A DNA stretch of 36,042 nucleotides from NCBI GenBank assembly GCA_005788035.1, contig SXZI01000022.1:1-36042 (forward strand), written 5' to 3'. Source of the stretch: Bacteroidota bacterium. Its GTDB lineage: Bacteria; Bacteroidota; Ignavibacteria; Kapaibacteriales; UBA961. The number at the start of each line of letters is the position of its first letter. The stretch's first letter is position 1. A program made the translations under genes and the position numbers. This document shows positions 26,055-35,245 of this stretch, in pieces. Below the pieces are notes generated by a model. The model ran no database searches, was not told the origin of the DNA, and was given only the letters and a program-made list of their open reading frames with translations.

Positions 26055-27658
26055 TGTTGAGCCTTATTGTATTGTTGTTGATGTCTACCCCAATTGTGGC
26101 GCAAGACAATAAAAACACAGCCGATCAACAATTGGATTTGCAGGAGTTTGTTATTACAGGAAAGACAAATGCCGAAATCAAAGGCGGCTTAAAAATGAAG
26201 CCGTCAAAACCGGGGACACTCTCAAAAGCAGAATTAGATTCAATCAATACAGATGTTAAGATACCTGTACCATTATTGCCTACTGTGCCTTTACCATCTA
26301 GTGCAATGAGGCCCTATTCAGTACAAGGTTATGTCATGGGTGAATTTGGCATATTTGTCACTCCATATATCAATGCCGGATATTCATTTTCATCCGGTGG
26401 ATATGCAATTGATGTATTTGGAAATGTTGAACGTAGTTCAGGTCATGTTGATAATGCTGATTATACAAAAGCAGGCATATCCTTGCGTGCAAGTTATGAT
26501 GCTCCAAAAAAATTCATATTCTTCGGAGGAAGTCGCACTGAATCAGGGTTCACTTATGCCAATAAGTCATTTAAGCTATTCGGTGCCGACAAGCAATTTG
26601 TGTTGGATCGTTCCATGAACGATATAGGGGCGCATGTTGATGTCAAGGGTATAGTTGGTGAATATTCCTATGCAATGGGTGCTCTATGGCAGTCCCTTTC
26701 AATAGAAACTTCTGATAGTGCATTTTCAGATGCACGGATCAAAGGGTTTGCTGATATTACAATGCCATTGATGGGGATGCCTATCACAACTTCTTTATTA
26801 GTTGATCTGCATTCCTATGGCGAAGATTCCGATTATAATTTTTTACAAGCAGGGGCTTCTACCATCTGGACCAGTGGCGATTTAACTATTCGAGGTAGTG
26901 CTGGTTTTCAATCAGCAATGAATTCTCAAGGTGTGCAATTTGGAGCAATCTCTCTGATGGGTGATATTGATTATCGACTATCTTCAGAGTTTACAGCCTA
27001 TATGCACATAAGATCAGGTCTGAATAATTCATCGCTTTCACAAATGCTCGCAATCAATCCATATGTAATGAATAGTCCTGTTATTTCATTCAGAAGAGAT
27101 GATATAGATATAGCTCCCATGTTACAATGGCACCCATCAATCGATGTATCATCTTCAATAAAGTTATCATATCGTTCTTCCTCGAATATTCCGGTAATGG
27201 TTCCCAATTCGCTTGAAATAGGAAAGTTTGCCGGATTTGACATTGATTACATTTCAGCAACATTGTTGGACATGCGATTTGAAACCCAGTGGAAAGTATG
27301 GGGGCATTCAACCATCGGTGGATTTGCATCATATACCCATAGTTCCCAAGCAAATCAGGATATTGCCATTCCCATGATTGCTCCACTTACAATAGGATTA
27401 CGATATGAGCGTATGTGGTCAAGTTCCATGCAATCTGTCTTTTCTGTCGAGCATATAGGTTCCAGAACGGTCGATAAGGAGGGTCTGATAGATATACCTT
27501 CTTATATCATGGCCAATGCTCGAATGAATTATACCATTCAAAAGGACTTCGAAGCTTATCTTCGAATAGATAATATCCTCAATGCTTCTGTGTATCTTTG
27601 GACTAGATTCCGTGAGCGGGGAACATTTGTGGCACTAGGTGCAAGATATCTTTTCTAA
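26051..27658 (+). CDS. Outer-membrane beta-barrel resembling a TonB-dependent receptor without a plug
   Basis: A 535-residue outer-membrane protein. A signal peptide is cut at about Ala17, leaving Gln18 at +1. Near residues 28-36, LDLQEFVITGK resembles the TonB-box/plug entry seen in TonB-dependent receptors (E-V-V-V-T-G). A Pro-rich linker follows, and from about residue 92 alternating aromatic/hydrophobic strands run to the end. The final strands (LRIDNILNASVYLWT, then ERGTFVALGARYLF) match the last strands of TonB-dependent receptors. The roughly 130-residue plug domain is not seen. It overlaps the TPR gene by 4 bases, with SPOR and TonB-like genes next. The role is unknown; it may be a receptor relative that works with the TPR protein. 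Confidence 0.75.
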   Translation: MMLSLIVLLLMSTPIVAQDNKNTADQQLDLQEFVITGKTNAEIKGGLKMKPSKPGTLSKAELDSINTDVKIPVPLLPTVPLPSSAMRPYSVQGYVMGEFGIFVTPYINAGYSFSSGGYAIDVFGNVERSSGHVDNADYTKAGISLRASYDAPKKFIFFGGSRTESGFTYANKSFKLFGADKQFVLDRSMNDIGAHVDVKGIVGEYSYAMGALWQSLSIETSDSAFSDARIKGFADITMPLMGMPITTSLLVDLHSYGEDSDYNFLQAGASTIWTSGDLTIRGSAGFQSAMNSQGVQFGAISLMGDIDYRLSSEFTAYMHIRSGLNNSSLSQMLAINPYVMNSPVISFRRDDIDIAPMLQWHPSIDVSSSIKLSYRSSSNIPVMVPNSLEIGKFAGFDIDYISATLLDMRFETQWKVWGHSTIGGFASYTHSSQANQDIAIPMIAPLTIGLRYERMWSSSMQSVFSVEHIGSRTVDKEGLIDIPSYIMANARMNYTIQKDFEAYLRIDNILNASVYLWTRFRERGTFVALGARYLF

Positions 27659-27673
27659 TGAGGACATTGCCAT

Positions 27674-28810
27674 ATGAGCAATCAACAACAACCACAAGAT
27701 GAGTTTGGTGGATTCGGCGAATCTGATAATCAAACATTCATGCATGGGAAGTCTCAATCATCAGCTCCATCAGATACACAAGGAGAGAAGTCTCGTTCTG
27801 ATTCATCTTCAGGATTTATTTCCTATGTTCAACCGAATGCACTTCCGGAAGAAGAAAAAACATCCACAAAAAAAATAGGTCTCATAGCAGTATTAACACT
27901 ATCTGTGTTGGCTTTATTGTGGTTCGTATTGCCAAATACATCCGAAAAACAATCATCTGAAAAAATTACCCAGTCAGCAGACACGATTTCTGAGGTGGAA
28001 AAAGCTATTGCAAAAGATAAGGAGATTCTCGATGAAACACGCGAACAAGACTCACTAGCACGTGTGCAGGATTATTTGGCAAGAATGCAGCTAGCCCAAG
28101 GCAAAAGCATAGGTAATAATGAGAGAAATGATGATCAAGTTCAAGAACAGAATGAAGTTCAGAGACCTGTAGAGAAAATAATTCAAAAACAAGATCAGAT
28201 CGCTGAACAAGCACCGATTGAACAAAGAGCGCCGACTAAGAAAGTTGCTCCTCCTGATCCTGTACCTGCAAAATCATATCCTGAATACAATGAAAAAGGA
28301 CAAGGAATTCAATCTCCTTCCATTCAAAAAGATAAACAGCCGGCAAAAATTTCTAAGGTTGAAAGGCAAACTATGCCACAACCTGCACCTAAGATTGAAG
28401 CTAAGCGAAAAGAACCGGTACTGATTGCAAAAAAAGACCTGGTGCGTCCAAAGCCCGCTCAGAAGAAGCCTGCGATGAACAAAAGTCAGGCAAAACAACA
28501 AGTGCTGGATGAAACATTTGATGTTCCCAAAAAGAAAGAAAGGAAAGAGCCGGTAATCAAAGAAAAGAGCAAGAGTACAGGTGCTGAATACTCAGTGCAA
28601 GTAATGGCTAGTATTTCTAAAGATGAAGCTGATGCCGCATTGCGAAAATTAAAATCCAAAGGTGTTTCTTCAGCATTTATGAGCAAAAGATCCTTGAAAG
28701 GAAAGACATGGTATCGTGTTCGTTTTGGAGGATATTCTGAACGAGATCAAGCAGAAAATGCAGCGAGAAAAGCAGGATATACAAATGCCTGGGTTGAAAG
28801 AGTAAAGTGA
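27674..28810 (+). CDS. Single-span membrane protein with C-terminal SPOR domain
   Basis: A 378-residue inner-membrane protein. Residues 1-66 are polar and cytosolic, 68-87 form one membrane helix, about 90-300 is a long charged, Gln/Lys/Pro-rich periplasmic linker, and about 303-378 is a SPOR domain (YSVQVMASISKDEADAAL, then TWYRVRFGGYSERDQAENAARKAG). SPOR domains bind glycan strands lacking stem peptides, often at division sites. The length of the linker would let it cross the peptidoglycan. It lies 15 bases after the barrel gene and 7 before the TonB-like gene. No division gene is nearby, so it need not be a divisome protein. Confidence 0.85.
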   Translation: MSNQQQPQDEFGGFGESDNQTFMHGKSQSSAPSDTQGEKSRSDSSSGFISYVQPNALPEEEKTSTKKIGLIAVLTLSVLALLWFVLPNTSEKQSSEKITQSADTISEVEKAIAKDKEILDETREQDSLARVQDYLARMQLAQGKSIGNNERNDDQVQEQNEVQRPVEKIIQKQDQIAEQAPIEQRAPTKKVAPPDPVPAKSYPEYNEKGQGIQSPSIQKDKQPAKISKVERQTMPQPAPKIEAKRKEPVLIAKKDLVRPKPAQKKPAMNKSQAKQQVLDETFDVPKKKERKEPVIKEKSKSTGAEYSVQVMASISKDEADAALRKLKSKGVSSAFMSKRSLKGKTWYRVRFGGYSERDQAENAARKAGYTNAWVERVK

Positions 28811-28817
28811 GAAGATC

Positions 28818-29576
28818 ATGCATTTGAGAGAGAGACATAATGAGACACAATTCACCTATAATATTCAGGTGCTGTGGGATCGTTATGCCGCTCGTGGATT
28901 TGGCATAGCTTTGATGTTCATGCTCCTTTTGCTGATTTGGTTTTCCTATACATCAATCAATATTGAACCACTGCAACAAGAATACAATAGTCAACCCATC
29001 ATTTTATTGAATTTTGGTGAGGGTGACGGAACAGGAAAGAGCAAAGGAAATTTGGCCAAAGAAGGAGATGCTTCATCCGGTGCTAAACCTGAAAATCCAT
29101 TGCAAGATGCCGGCAAAACAAGATCTACATCATCGCCAATTGATCCTTTATCAACCTCAAACTTGACCGCAAAAGAAGATGTTTCTGCAATTAATAAAAC
29201 CGACATAGATTCTATGAAAGGGAAAGGTTCATCGATTGGATCCGGTGTTGGTACAGGAACAGGTTTAGGAAATAAAGGCACAGGATCTGGAAAAGGAATG
29301 GGTCTAGGTGATATTGAGTGGGGCGGTGGTGGTAATCGGACAGTATTGAATAAAGTTATGCCCCCCAGTCCTGAAACCCTCACAAAATTAGTTTCAATCA
29401 AAATACGATTTACCGTTCTTCCGGATGGAACTGTAGGTGAAATGAGGCCAATGACCAAGGGGGACCCCAGTTTGGAGGGTGTGTCTATGAAAACTCTTAA
29501 AAAATGGAAGTTTAATCGTTTGGAGGCAGATCTTCAGATGACAGGAACGATTACCTTCACATTCAAGCCTAATTAA
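28818..29576 (+). CDS. TonB-like energy transducer
   Basis: A 252-residue protein with one N-terminal membrane helix (about 28-45). The periplasmic stretch has a Gly/Ser/Lys-rich low-complexity part around residues 135-170. It ends in a TonB C-terminal-like domain (about 190-252) with IKIRFTVLPDGTVGEM and then LKKWKFNRL. TonB passes inner-membrane energy to outer-membrane barrels, so the neighbouring barrel is the obvious partner. The usual Pro/Lys-rich spacer is replaced by Gly-rich sequence. No ExbB or ExbD gene is in the window, so it would have to borrow a motor or act as a passive linker. Confidence 0.8.
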   Translation: MHLRERHNETQFTYNIQVLWDRYAARGFGIALMFMLLLLIWFSYTSINIEPLQQEYNSQPIILLNFGEGDGTGKSKGNLAKEGDASSGAKPENPLQDAGKTRSTSSPIDPLSTSNLTAKEDVSAINKTDIDSMKGKGSSIGSGVGTGTGLGNKGTGSGKGMGLGDIEWGGGGNRTVLNKVMPPSPETLTKLVSIKIRFTVLPDGTVGEMRPMTKGDPSLEGVSMKTLKKWKFNRLEADLQMTGTITFTFKPN

Positions 29577-29585
29577 TTCATCAAC

Positions 29586-29762
29586 ATGCCTGATTTTCCC
29601 CAAATATTCGAGCAATTCCCCATAATTATCCTTTTCTTGATTGGGGTGATTGTCCTGTTAATTGTGCTGAAAGTGGCACGTAGTTTCATTAAATTTGCAC
29701 TATCTGTTTGCGCCTTGGTAATCTTGGCGCTCGTTATTCTGAAACTTCTGAATCAACCCTAA
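29586..29762 (+). CDS. Small two-helix membrane protein (58 residues)
   Basis: A short frame filling the gap between the TonB-like gene and ugd. ATG 29586 runs to TAA 29760-29762, giving 58 residues. Residues 12-30 and 38-54 are strongly hydrophobic (FPIIILFLIGVIVLLIVL and FALSVCALVILALVILKLL), separated by a short basic turn (KVARSFIK). The stop is one base before the ugd ATG, and the start is nine bases after the previous stop, so it fits the operon exactly. I do not recognise a family. The basic loop between the helices suggests both ends face the periplasm. An untranslated gap is possible, but the composition is strongly that of a membrane protein. Confidence 0.6.
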   Translation: MPDFPQIFEQFPIIILFLIGVIVLLIVLKVARSFIKFALSVCALVILALVILKLLNQP

Positions 29763-29763
29763 T

Positions 29764-31104
29764 ATGTCACAAACGATTGGAATCATCGGAACAGGATATG
29801 TCGGTCTTGTAACCGGTACATGTTTCGCTGAAAGTGGAAATAATGTTCTTTGCATTGATGTAGATCAACATAAAGTTGAAACCTTGCTTCAAGGTAAAAT
29901 GCCCATTTATGAACCTGGGCTCGAACATCTGCTTGAACGTAATATTAGCAATGGTCGTTTAAAATTTTCAACTGACATAGAACTTGCTGTCAAACAATGC
30001 ACCATTCTGTTTTTATGTTTACCTACACCTCCAGGTGAAGATGGTTCTGCTGATTTGAATTATGTTATGGATGCAGCAAAGAATATTGCTGAAATCATAA
30101 AAAAAGAGAATATAACTGATCTACGAATTCTTGTAAATAAAAGTACTGTTCCTGTAGGCACGGCTGATAAAGTTCGCTCCATATGTAGAAATGCTGCCCC
30201 TGGTTTTGAAATTGAAGTCGTAAGTAATCCTGAGTTTTTGCGTGAAGGATTTGCAGTAGAAGATTTCATGAAACCTGATCGTGTTGTTGTGGGTACCTCC
30301 AATCCCAAAGCAGAACATGTGATGAGAGATATCTATGAACCTTTTCTCCGAAGCGGTAACCCAATTTATGTGATGGACGAAAAAAGTGCAGAAATCACAA
30401 AATATGCAGCAAATTGTTTTTTGGCGATGAGAATATCATTCATGAATGAACTTTCCGCATATTGTGAAACAATTGGTGCGGATATAGAAAATGTTCGAAT
30501 TGGTATAGGATCAGATTCAAGAATTGGAAAAAGATTTCTCTTTGCGGGCATTGGATATGGTGGAAGCTGTTTCCCAAAAGATGTTAAAGCGCTTCTTCAT
30601 TCCACCGATGCTGTTGGAACACCACTTGGTATCATTCATGCGGTGGAAGATGCAAATGCACGTCAAATACAACGATTCGTGGAAAAAGTAATTGATAGGG
30701 TACCAATTATCAAAGGGGCTAAGATTGCCTTGTGGGGGTTGTCATTCAAGCCAAATACCGATGATGTAAGGGAAGCGCCTGCATATACTATTATTGATCG
30801 ATTACTCGAAAAAGGTGCTCACATATCAGCATATGATCCGGAAGCAATTCCTAATACAAAGACTATTTATGGTGATTCAATTCAATTTGCAAGTTCTGCA
30901 TATGGCACTTTACAAGACGCCGATGTGCTGATTATTGCAACAGAATGGAATGAATTCAGAAAACCGGATTTTGCAGTATTGCGCAAAACCATGAAACATC
31001 ATTTGATTTTTGATGGACGTAATCTCTTTGATCCTGAAATCATAGCATCCGAAGGTTTCGAATATCATAGCATTGGCAGACTCGCCTCCGGCATTCATTC
31101 ATAG
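29764..31104 (+). CDS. ugd: UDP-glucose 6-dehydrogenase
   Basis: Cytosolic enzyme that oxidises UDP-glucose to UDP-glucuronate in two NAD-dependent steps, supplying acidic sugars for polysaccharide. It is 446 residues. The NAD-binding motif is GTGYVGLVTGTCFAESG at the N-terminus, followed by CLPTPPGEDGSADL and NPEFLREGFAVEDFMKPDR. The catalytic Cys269 is in GYGGSCFPKD, and the C-terminal UDP-binding domain opens LSFKPNTDDVREAPA. The length and motifs fit the bacterial family. UDP-ManNAc dehydrogenases are related but differ in these segments. It is followed by a family 2 glycosyltransferase, which suggests an exopolysaccharide or glycolipid product. Confidence 0.94.
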   Translation: MSQTIGIIGTGYVGLVTGTCFAESGNNVLCIDVDQHKVETLLQGKMPIYEPGLEHLLERNISNGRLKFSTDIELAVKQCTILFLCLPTPPGEDGSADLNYVMDAAKNIAEIIKKENITDLRILVNKSTVPVGTADKVRSICRNAAPGFEIEVVSNPEFLREGFAVEDFMKPDRVVVGTSNPKAEHVMRDIYEPFLRSGNPIYVMDEKSAEITKYAANCFLAMRISFMNELSAYCETIGADIENVRIGIGSDSRIGKRFLFAGIGYGGSCFPKDVKALLHSTDAVGTPLGIIHAVEDANARQIQRFVEKVIDRVPIIKGAKIALWGLSFKPNTDDVREAPAYTIIDRLLEKGAHISAYDPEAIPNTKTIYGDSIQFASSAYGTLQDADVLIIATEWNEFRKPDFAVLRKTMKHHLIFDGRNLFDPEIIASEGFEYHSIGRLASGIHS

Positions 31105-31148
31105 TGCCTTATTTCCATTAACGGCCTTTCCTATTCTTGAGCGATCTT

Positions 31149-32243
31149 ATGGTATTGATCGATCTCGTGCTTACTATCTTCATAGCAAAAACACTTTTTT
31201 TTGCTTTTGGAGTATTGAAATCTCGTAGAATTGGGTCCTTATCATTTCCAAATAATTCACTCACAGTTTCGGTTGTCATACCGGCAAGAGATGAAGCCGA
31301 GAATCTTCCAGCCTGCCTTGAATCACTAATGAAGCAGAATGCTGATTTTTGTGAGTTTATTATCGTAAATGACCGTTCTTCCGATGAAACACAAATAGTC
31401 ATAGATGCATTTGTAAAGAAGGATAATCGCTTTAAAGGCATTCAATTAACAGAAGATCGAAGTGGTAATCTTCGAGGTAAGCCCGGAGCGATTCATGCAG
31501 GAATCATGGCATCCTCAGGAGATATCATCATGATGTCAGATGCCGATTGTACTTTCCCTGATGGATGGATACAAAAAGTAAAACTCTACTTTGGTAATGA
31601 AGCAGTTGCAATGGTTGCAGGTTTTACAACAATTCGTGCTCAGTCATTATTCCACCACATGCAAGACATGGAATGGCTGATGAATCACACACTCGCTTCA
31701 GCCGGGGTTGCATTGGGTATGCCTTTGGGCTGTTTCGGAAATAATCTCTCAATCAGAGCCTCTGTTTACAGGGAAGTTGGTGGATATCCAGGAATCCCCT
31801 TCTCAGTAACAGAAGATTTGCTCTTATTACAAAGAATTGCAAATGGTGGATATAAGATACTCTATCCAATTAATGGTGAAAATGCGGTAAGTACTTTGCC
31901 TTGCAAAGACTGGAAAGGTTTTGTCAGTCAGCAACATCGCTGGGTACGAGGTTCTGAAGCTTTGGGATGGAAAAAACACTTATTCGTGTTTTTTGCTATT
32001 GTATTTTGGGGTAGTGTTTTATCGACAATTATTCAGGGTGACTTTAATGGGACTGTTTCCATTTTTGGGATGAGGATACTATGTGACTGTTTCTTGATTT
32101 TGCCATCTCTAACGGCCATAAAGCGCATGAAACAATTGCCTTGGATTATTCCGGGCATGTTATTCATGATATTTATAGAAATAATGGTGGCTATGCTCTT
32201 GCTAAAAAGAGACGTCCATTGGAAAGGGCAAACATTTCAGTAA
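31149..32243 (+). CDS. Family 2 glycosyltransferase, membrane-bound, QxxRW type
   Basis: A 364-residue membrane glycosyltransferase. One N-terminal helix (1-22) precedes a GT-A domain opening SVVIPARDEAENLPACL. The metal motif D-A-D is at 131-133, an acceptor-side TED follows, and Q261-Q-H-R264-W265 matches the QxxRW signature of processive and ceramide-glucosyltransferase-like enzymes. Two or three C-terminal helices close the protein. The donor is unknown; UDP-glucuronate or UDP-glucose is suggested by the upstream ugd. I start at ATG 31149; a TTG at 31137 would add four residues. The stop is 2 bases from the convergent pyrG stop. Confidence 0.85.
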   Translation: MVLIDLVLTIFIAKTLFFAFGVLKSRRIGSLSFPNNSLTVSVVIPARDEAENLPACLESLMKQNADFCEFIIVNDRSSDETQIVIDAFVKKDNRFKGIQLTEDRSGNLRGKPGAIHAGIMASSGDIIMMSDADCTFPDGWIQKVKLYFGNEAVAMVAGFTTIRAQSLFHHMQDMEWLMNHTLASAGVALGMPLGCFGNNLSIRASVYREVGGYPGIPFSVTEDLLLLQRIANGGYKILYPINGENAVSTLPCKDWKGFVSQQHRWVRGSEALGWKKHLFVFFAIVFWGSVLSTIIQGDFNGTVSIFGMRILCDCFLILPSLTAIKRMKQLPWIIPGMLFMIFIEIMVAMLLLKRDVHWKGQTFQ

Positions 32244-32247
32244 TGTT
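32231..32247. terminator. Weak hairpin over the convergent glycosyltransferase/pyrG stops
   Basis: AACATT (32231-32236) pairs with AATGTT (32242-32247) around TCAGT, spanning both stop codons. T-rich sequence follows on the + strand. The stem is short and AT-rich, so bidirectional termination here is only a possibility. Confidence 0.25.
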
Positions 32248-33847
32248 ATTTCTTCTGTAATGCAGCTTTCACGAAACTTATAAAGAGGGGGTGTCCTTTG
32301 ACAGCTCTTGATTTATATTCCGGATGGAACTGCACCCCAACGAACCAAGGATGGCTCTTTAATTCAATAATCTCTACCAAAGTGGTATCAGGTGAAACTC
32401 CGCTAAGTTTCATGCCATGATCCTCGAGCGTTTTTCTGTAGGCATTATTAAACTCATAACGATGTCTGTGACGCTCACTGATTGTATCGGATCCATAAGC
32501 AGCATGAGCAATCGTACCCTTGCGTATTGTACAAGGATAAGAGCCCAATCTCATTGTACCGCCTTTGTCCGTTACTTGTTTCTGGGCTGACATCAAATGA
32601 ATCACCAAATCTTTGCCTTTCTTGAATTCCGCAGAATGGGCATCTTTCAATCCAGCTACATTTCGGGCAAATTCAATCACGGCACATTGCATGCCAAGAC
32701 AAATTCCAAAAAATGGGATTTTTTGCTCCCGAGCATGTTTGATGACTTCGATTTTTCCTTCAATTCCTCTTGAACCAAAACCAGGGGCAACAAGAATACC
32801 TTGCATACCTTTTAACACTGATGCTACATTGCTTCTTGTAATTGATTCAGAATCAATCCAGGTGATATCAACTTTTGCATTATTGATTGCTCCTGCATGG
32901 ACGAAAGCTTCCAAAATGCTTTTGTATGAATCCTTTACTTGATTGTATTTTCCTACTAGGGCAATATTGACCGTATGTTTTGGTTGCTTGATGCGATTGA
33001 CAAATTTGGTCCAAGTATCAAGGTCAATTTTTCCTGGTGTGACTGAGAATTTTCTCAACACGATTTGGTCCAAATTCCGTTTGGCCAAACTCATGGGTAC
33101 TTCATAAATGGTTTCGGCATCCAAGACTTCGATTACAGAGTCTTCTTCAACATTGCAGAATAAAGCAATCTTACTTTTCAATTCTTTATTGATTGCCTGT
33201 TCGGTTCTACATAGGAGTATATCTGGCCTGATACCCATTTCCATTAACATTTTAACAGAATGTTGCGTTGGTTTGGTTTTGAGTTCGCCTGCTGACTTTA
33301 TGTATGGCACATAGGTCAAATGAATATTCAGTGTACTTTTTGGGCCTTTTTCCATGCATAATTGCCTCACGGATTCCATGAATGGAAGAGACTCAATATC
33401 TCCAACAGTTCCACCAATTTCAATGATCACGATATCAAACATTTTATCGTAAATAGTCATTCTTCGTTTGATTTCATCGGTGATATGGGGGATGACTTGT
33501 ACAGTTTTCCCTAGATATTGTCCCTGTCTTTCGCGTTGTATTACTTCAAAGTATACTTGTCCCGAAGAAACTGAATTGGCCCTAGTTCCATCAACATCAA
33601 GGAATCGTTCATAATGACCTAAGTCAAGATCGCACTCGGCTCCATCATCCGTGACATACACTTCGCCATGCTGTTGTGGATTCATTGTTCCCGGATCAAC
33701 ATTGATATAGGGATCAAATTTCATGATTGTGACAGAAAGACCTCGTTGTTTCAGCAATAGCCCTAAAGATGCAGATGCAATCCCTTTACCAAGAGAGGAT
33801 AGCACTCCTCCGGAAATAAAGATGTATTTCGTTTTCTTTGCTGCCAT
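32246..33847 (-). CDS. pyrG: CTP synthase
   Basis: Makes CTP from UTP, ATP and glutamine, the last step of pyrimidine nucleotide synthesis, in the cytosol. It is 533 residues. The N-terminal synthetase domain opens [23 protein letters not shown]. The C-terminal class I glutaminase has Cys383 in FGICLGMQC and the His/Glu pair in VQFHPEY. I start at 33847 ([10 protein letters not shown]), the usual family position; the frame runs nine residues further to 33874. It lies downstream of icd but behind a good terminator, so it probably has its own promoter within the short gap, which I could not identify. Confidence 0.96.
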   Translation of the reverse strand: MAAKKTKYIFISGGVLSSLGKGIASASLGLLLKQRGLSVTIMKFDPYINVDPGTMNPQQHGEVYVTDDGAECDLDLGHYERFLDVDGTRANSVSSGQVYFEVIQRERQGQYLGKTVQVIPHITDEIKRRMTIYDKMFDIVIIEIGGTVGDIESLPFMESVRQLCMEKGPKSTLNIHLTYVPYIKSAGELKTKPTQHSVKMLMEMGIRPDILLCRTEQAINKELKSKIALFCNVEEDSVIEVLDAETIYEVPMSLAKRNLDQIVLRKFSVTPGKIDLDTWTKFVNRIKQPKHTVNIALVGKYNQVKDSYKSILEAFVHAGAINNAKVDITWIDSESITRSNVASVLKGMQGILVAPGFGSRGIEGKIEVIKHAREQKIPFFGICLGMQCAVIEFARNVAGLKDAHSAEFKKGKDLVIHLMSAQKQVTDKGGTMRLGSYPCTIRKGTIAHAAYGSDTISERHRHRYEFNNAYRKTLEDHGMKLSGVSPDTTLVEIIELKSHPWFVGVQFHPEYKSRAVKGHPLFISFVKAALQKK

Positions 33848-33872
33848 GATCAATGCGAAAGTGTAAGTGAAC

Positions 33873-33910
33873 AAAAAAAGAGACGCGTGTACATTGCTAA
33901 ACCGCGTCTC
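33873..33910 (-). terminator. Intrinsic terminator after icd
   Basis: On the minus strand GAGACGCG (33910-33903) pairs perfectly with CGCGTCTC (33887-33880), with a 15-base loop, followed by seven T (33879-33873). It begins 25 bases after the icd stop. Confidence 0.9.
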
Positions 33911-33935
33911 CCCTCAGTTTCATCGCGAAATAAAA

Positions 33936-35204
33936 TTACATGTGCTTAATGACTGCATCACCAAAAGCAGAGCAAGTCACTTCTGTTGCACCTTCCATCA
34001 GTCGTGCAAAATCATAGGTGACTGTTTTTGCGGAGATGGCTCCGTCCATTCCTTTGATAATTAAGTCAGCGGCTTCATTCCAACCCATATAACGGAACAT
34101 CATTTCACCGGATAGAATGACGGATCCAGGATTGACTTTGTCAAGTCCTGCATATTTCGGTGCCGTACCATGAGTGGCTTCAAAGATCGCATATCCATTA
34201 TCATAATTAATGTTGGCTCCCGGAGCAATACCGATCCCACCAACTTGGGCAGCCAATGCATCGCTGATATAATCGCCATTGAGGTTCAATGTTGCAATTA
34301 CATCATATTCAGCTGGCCTTGTAAGAATCTGTTGAAGAAATGCATCTGCAATGGAGTCTTTGATAAGCAGCTTGTTTCCGGGATTTCCGCCACAATCATC
34401 CCAGCCAATTGCCTGATCTGAAAATTCCTCGCGTACTAGTTCATATCCCCAATCTCTGAATGCACCTTCAGTGAATTTCATGATATTGCCTTTATGCACC
34501 AAGGTGAGGCTTTTTCTTTTTTGAGAAATGGCATATTTGATTGCTGCTCGTATTAGACGTTTTGAACCCGGAGCGGAAACAGGCTTGATGCCAAGTCCTA
34601 CAAGCTCAGGTGATTCTGTGCCAAAACGAATCTTTTTATGAAATGCTGGAAAAGTCGACTCAAGAAATGATAACAGTGAGGCAGTATCTTGTTCTCCTGC
34701 CTTGAATTCTATTCCGGCATAAATGTCTTCAGTATTTTCACGGAATATGATCATGTCCACTAGTTCGGGATGTTTCACTGGGGAGGGAACACCTTGGAAA
34801 TATCGAACAGGACGAAGGCAAACATACAAATCCATCATTTGTCGCAAAGCAACATTTATGGATCGAATGCCACCACCAACCGGTGTTGTGAGAGGACCTT
34901 TGATGCCAACAACATATTCACGAAGTGCGGTCAAAGTGTCTTCCGGAAGCCATGTATTGGGACCATACACTTCATTTGATTTTTCGCCGGCAAAAATCTC
35001 AAACCATTCAATCTTTTTTGTTCCGCCATATGCCTTCTCAACGGCTGCATTCATGACGCGAACTGAAGATGCCCAAATATCAGGACCGGTTCCATCACCT
35101 TCAATAAATGGGATGATTGGATTATCAGGTACATTTAATGAACCGTCAGAGTTGACGGTAATTTTCTGACCTTTTTCAGGGGTTGTTAACTTGGTATAGG
35201 GCAT
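33936..35204 (-). CDS. icd: Isocitrate dehydrogenase, NADP-dependent
   Basis: TCA-cycle enzyme turning isocitrate into 2-oxoglutarate, CO2 and NADPH. The protein is 422 residues, close to E. coli Icd (416). The phosphorylation and substrate site [13 protein letters not shown] is kept, with Ser115 equal to E. coli Ser113. NADP-specific residues are present: Lys-Tyr in HGTAPKYAG, Val in DKVNPGS, and Tyr and Arg in TYDFARLM. It is flanked by a promoter candidate upstream and a terminator downstream, so it is likely a single-gene transcript. No isocitrate dehydrogenase kinase gene is in the window. Confidence 0.95.
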   Translation of the reverse strand: MPYTKLTTPEKGQKITVNSDGSLNVPDNPIIPFIEGDGTGPDIWASSVRVMNAAVEKAYGGTKKIEWFEIFAGEKSNEVYGPNTWLPEDTLTALREYVVGIKGPLTTPVGGGIRSINVALRQMMDLYVCLRPVRYFQGVPSPVKHPELVDMIIFRENTEDIYAGIEFKAGEQDTASLLSFLESTFPAFHKKIRFGTESPELVGLGIKPVSAPGSKRLIRAAIKYAISQKRKSLTLVHKGNIMKFTEGAFRDWGYELVREEFSDQAIGWDDCGGNPGNKLLIKDSIADAFLQQILTRPAEYDVIATLNLNGDYISDALAAQVGGIGIAPGANINYDNGYAIFEATHGTAPKYAGLDKVNPGSVILSGEMMFRYMGWNEAADLIIKGMDGAISAKTVTYDFARLMEGATEVTCSAFGDAVIKHM

Positions 35205-35245
35205 GTAGGGTTGTCCGAGGCTGAATTTGACTCAATAATTCATGG

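Noticed and set aside
28991-29458. 155-codon Pro-rich open frame on the minus strand
   Set aside because: Antisense of the Gly-rich part of the TonB-like gene; Gly codons read as Pro on the other strand.
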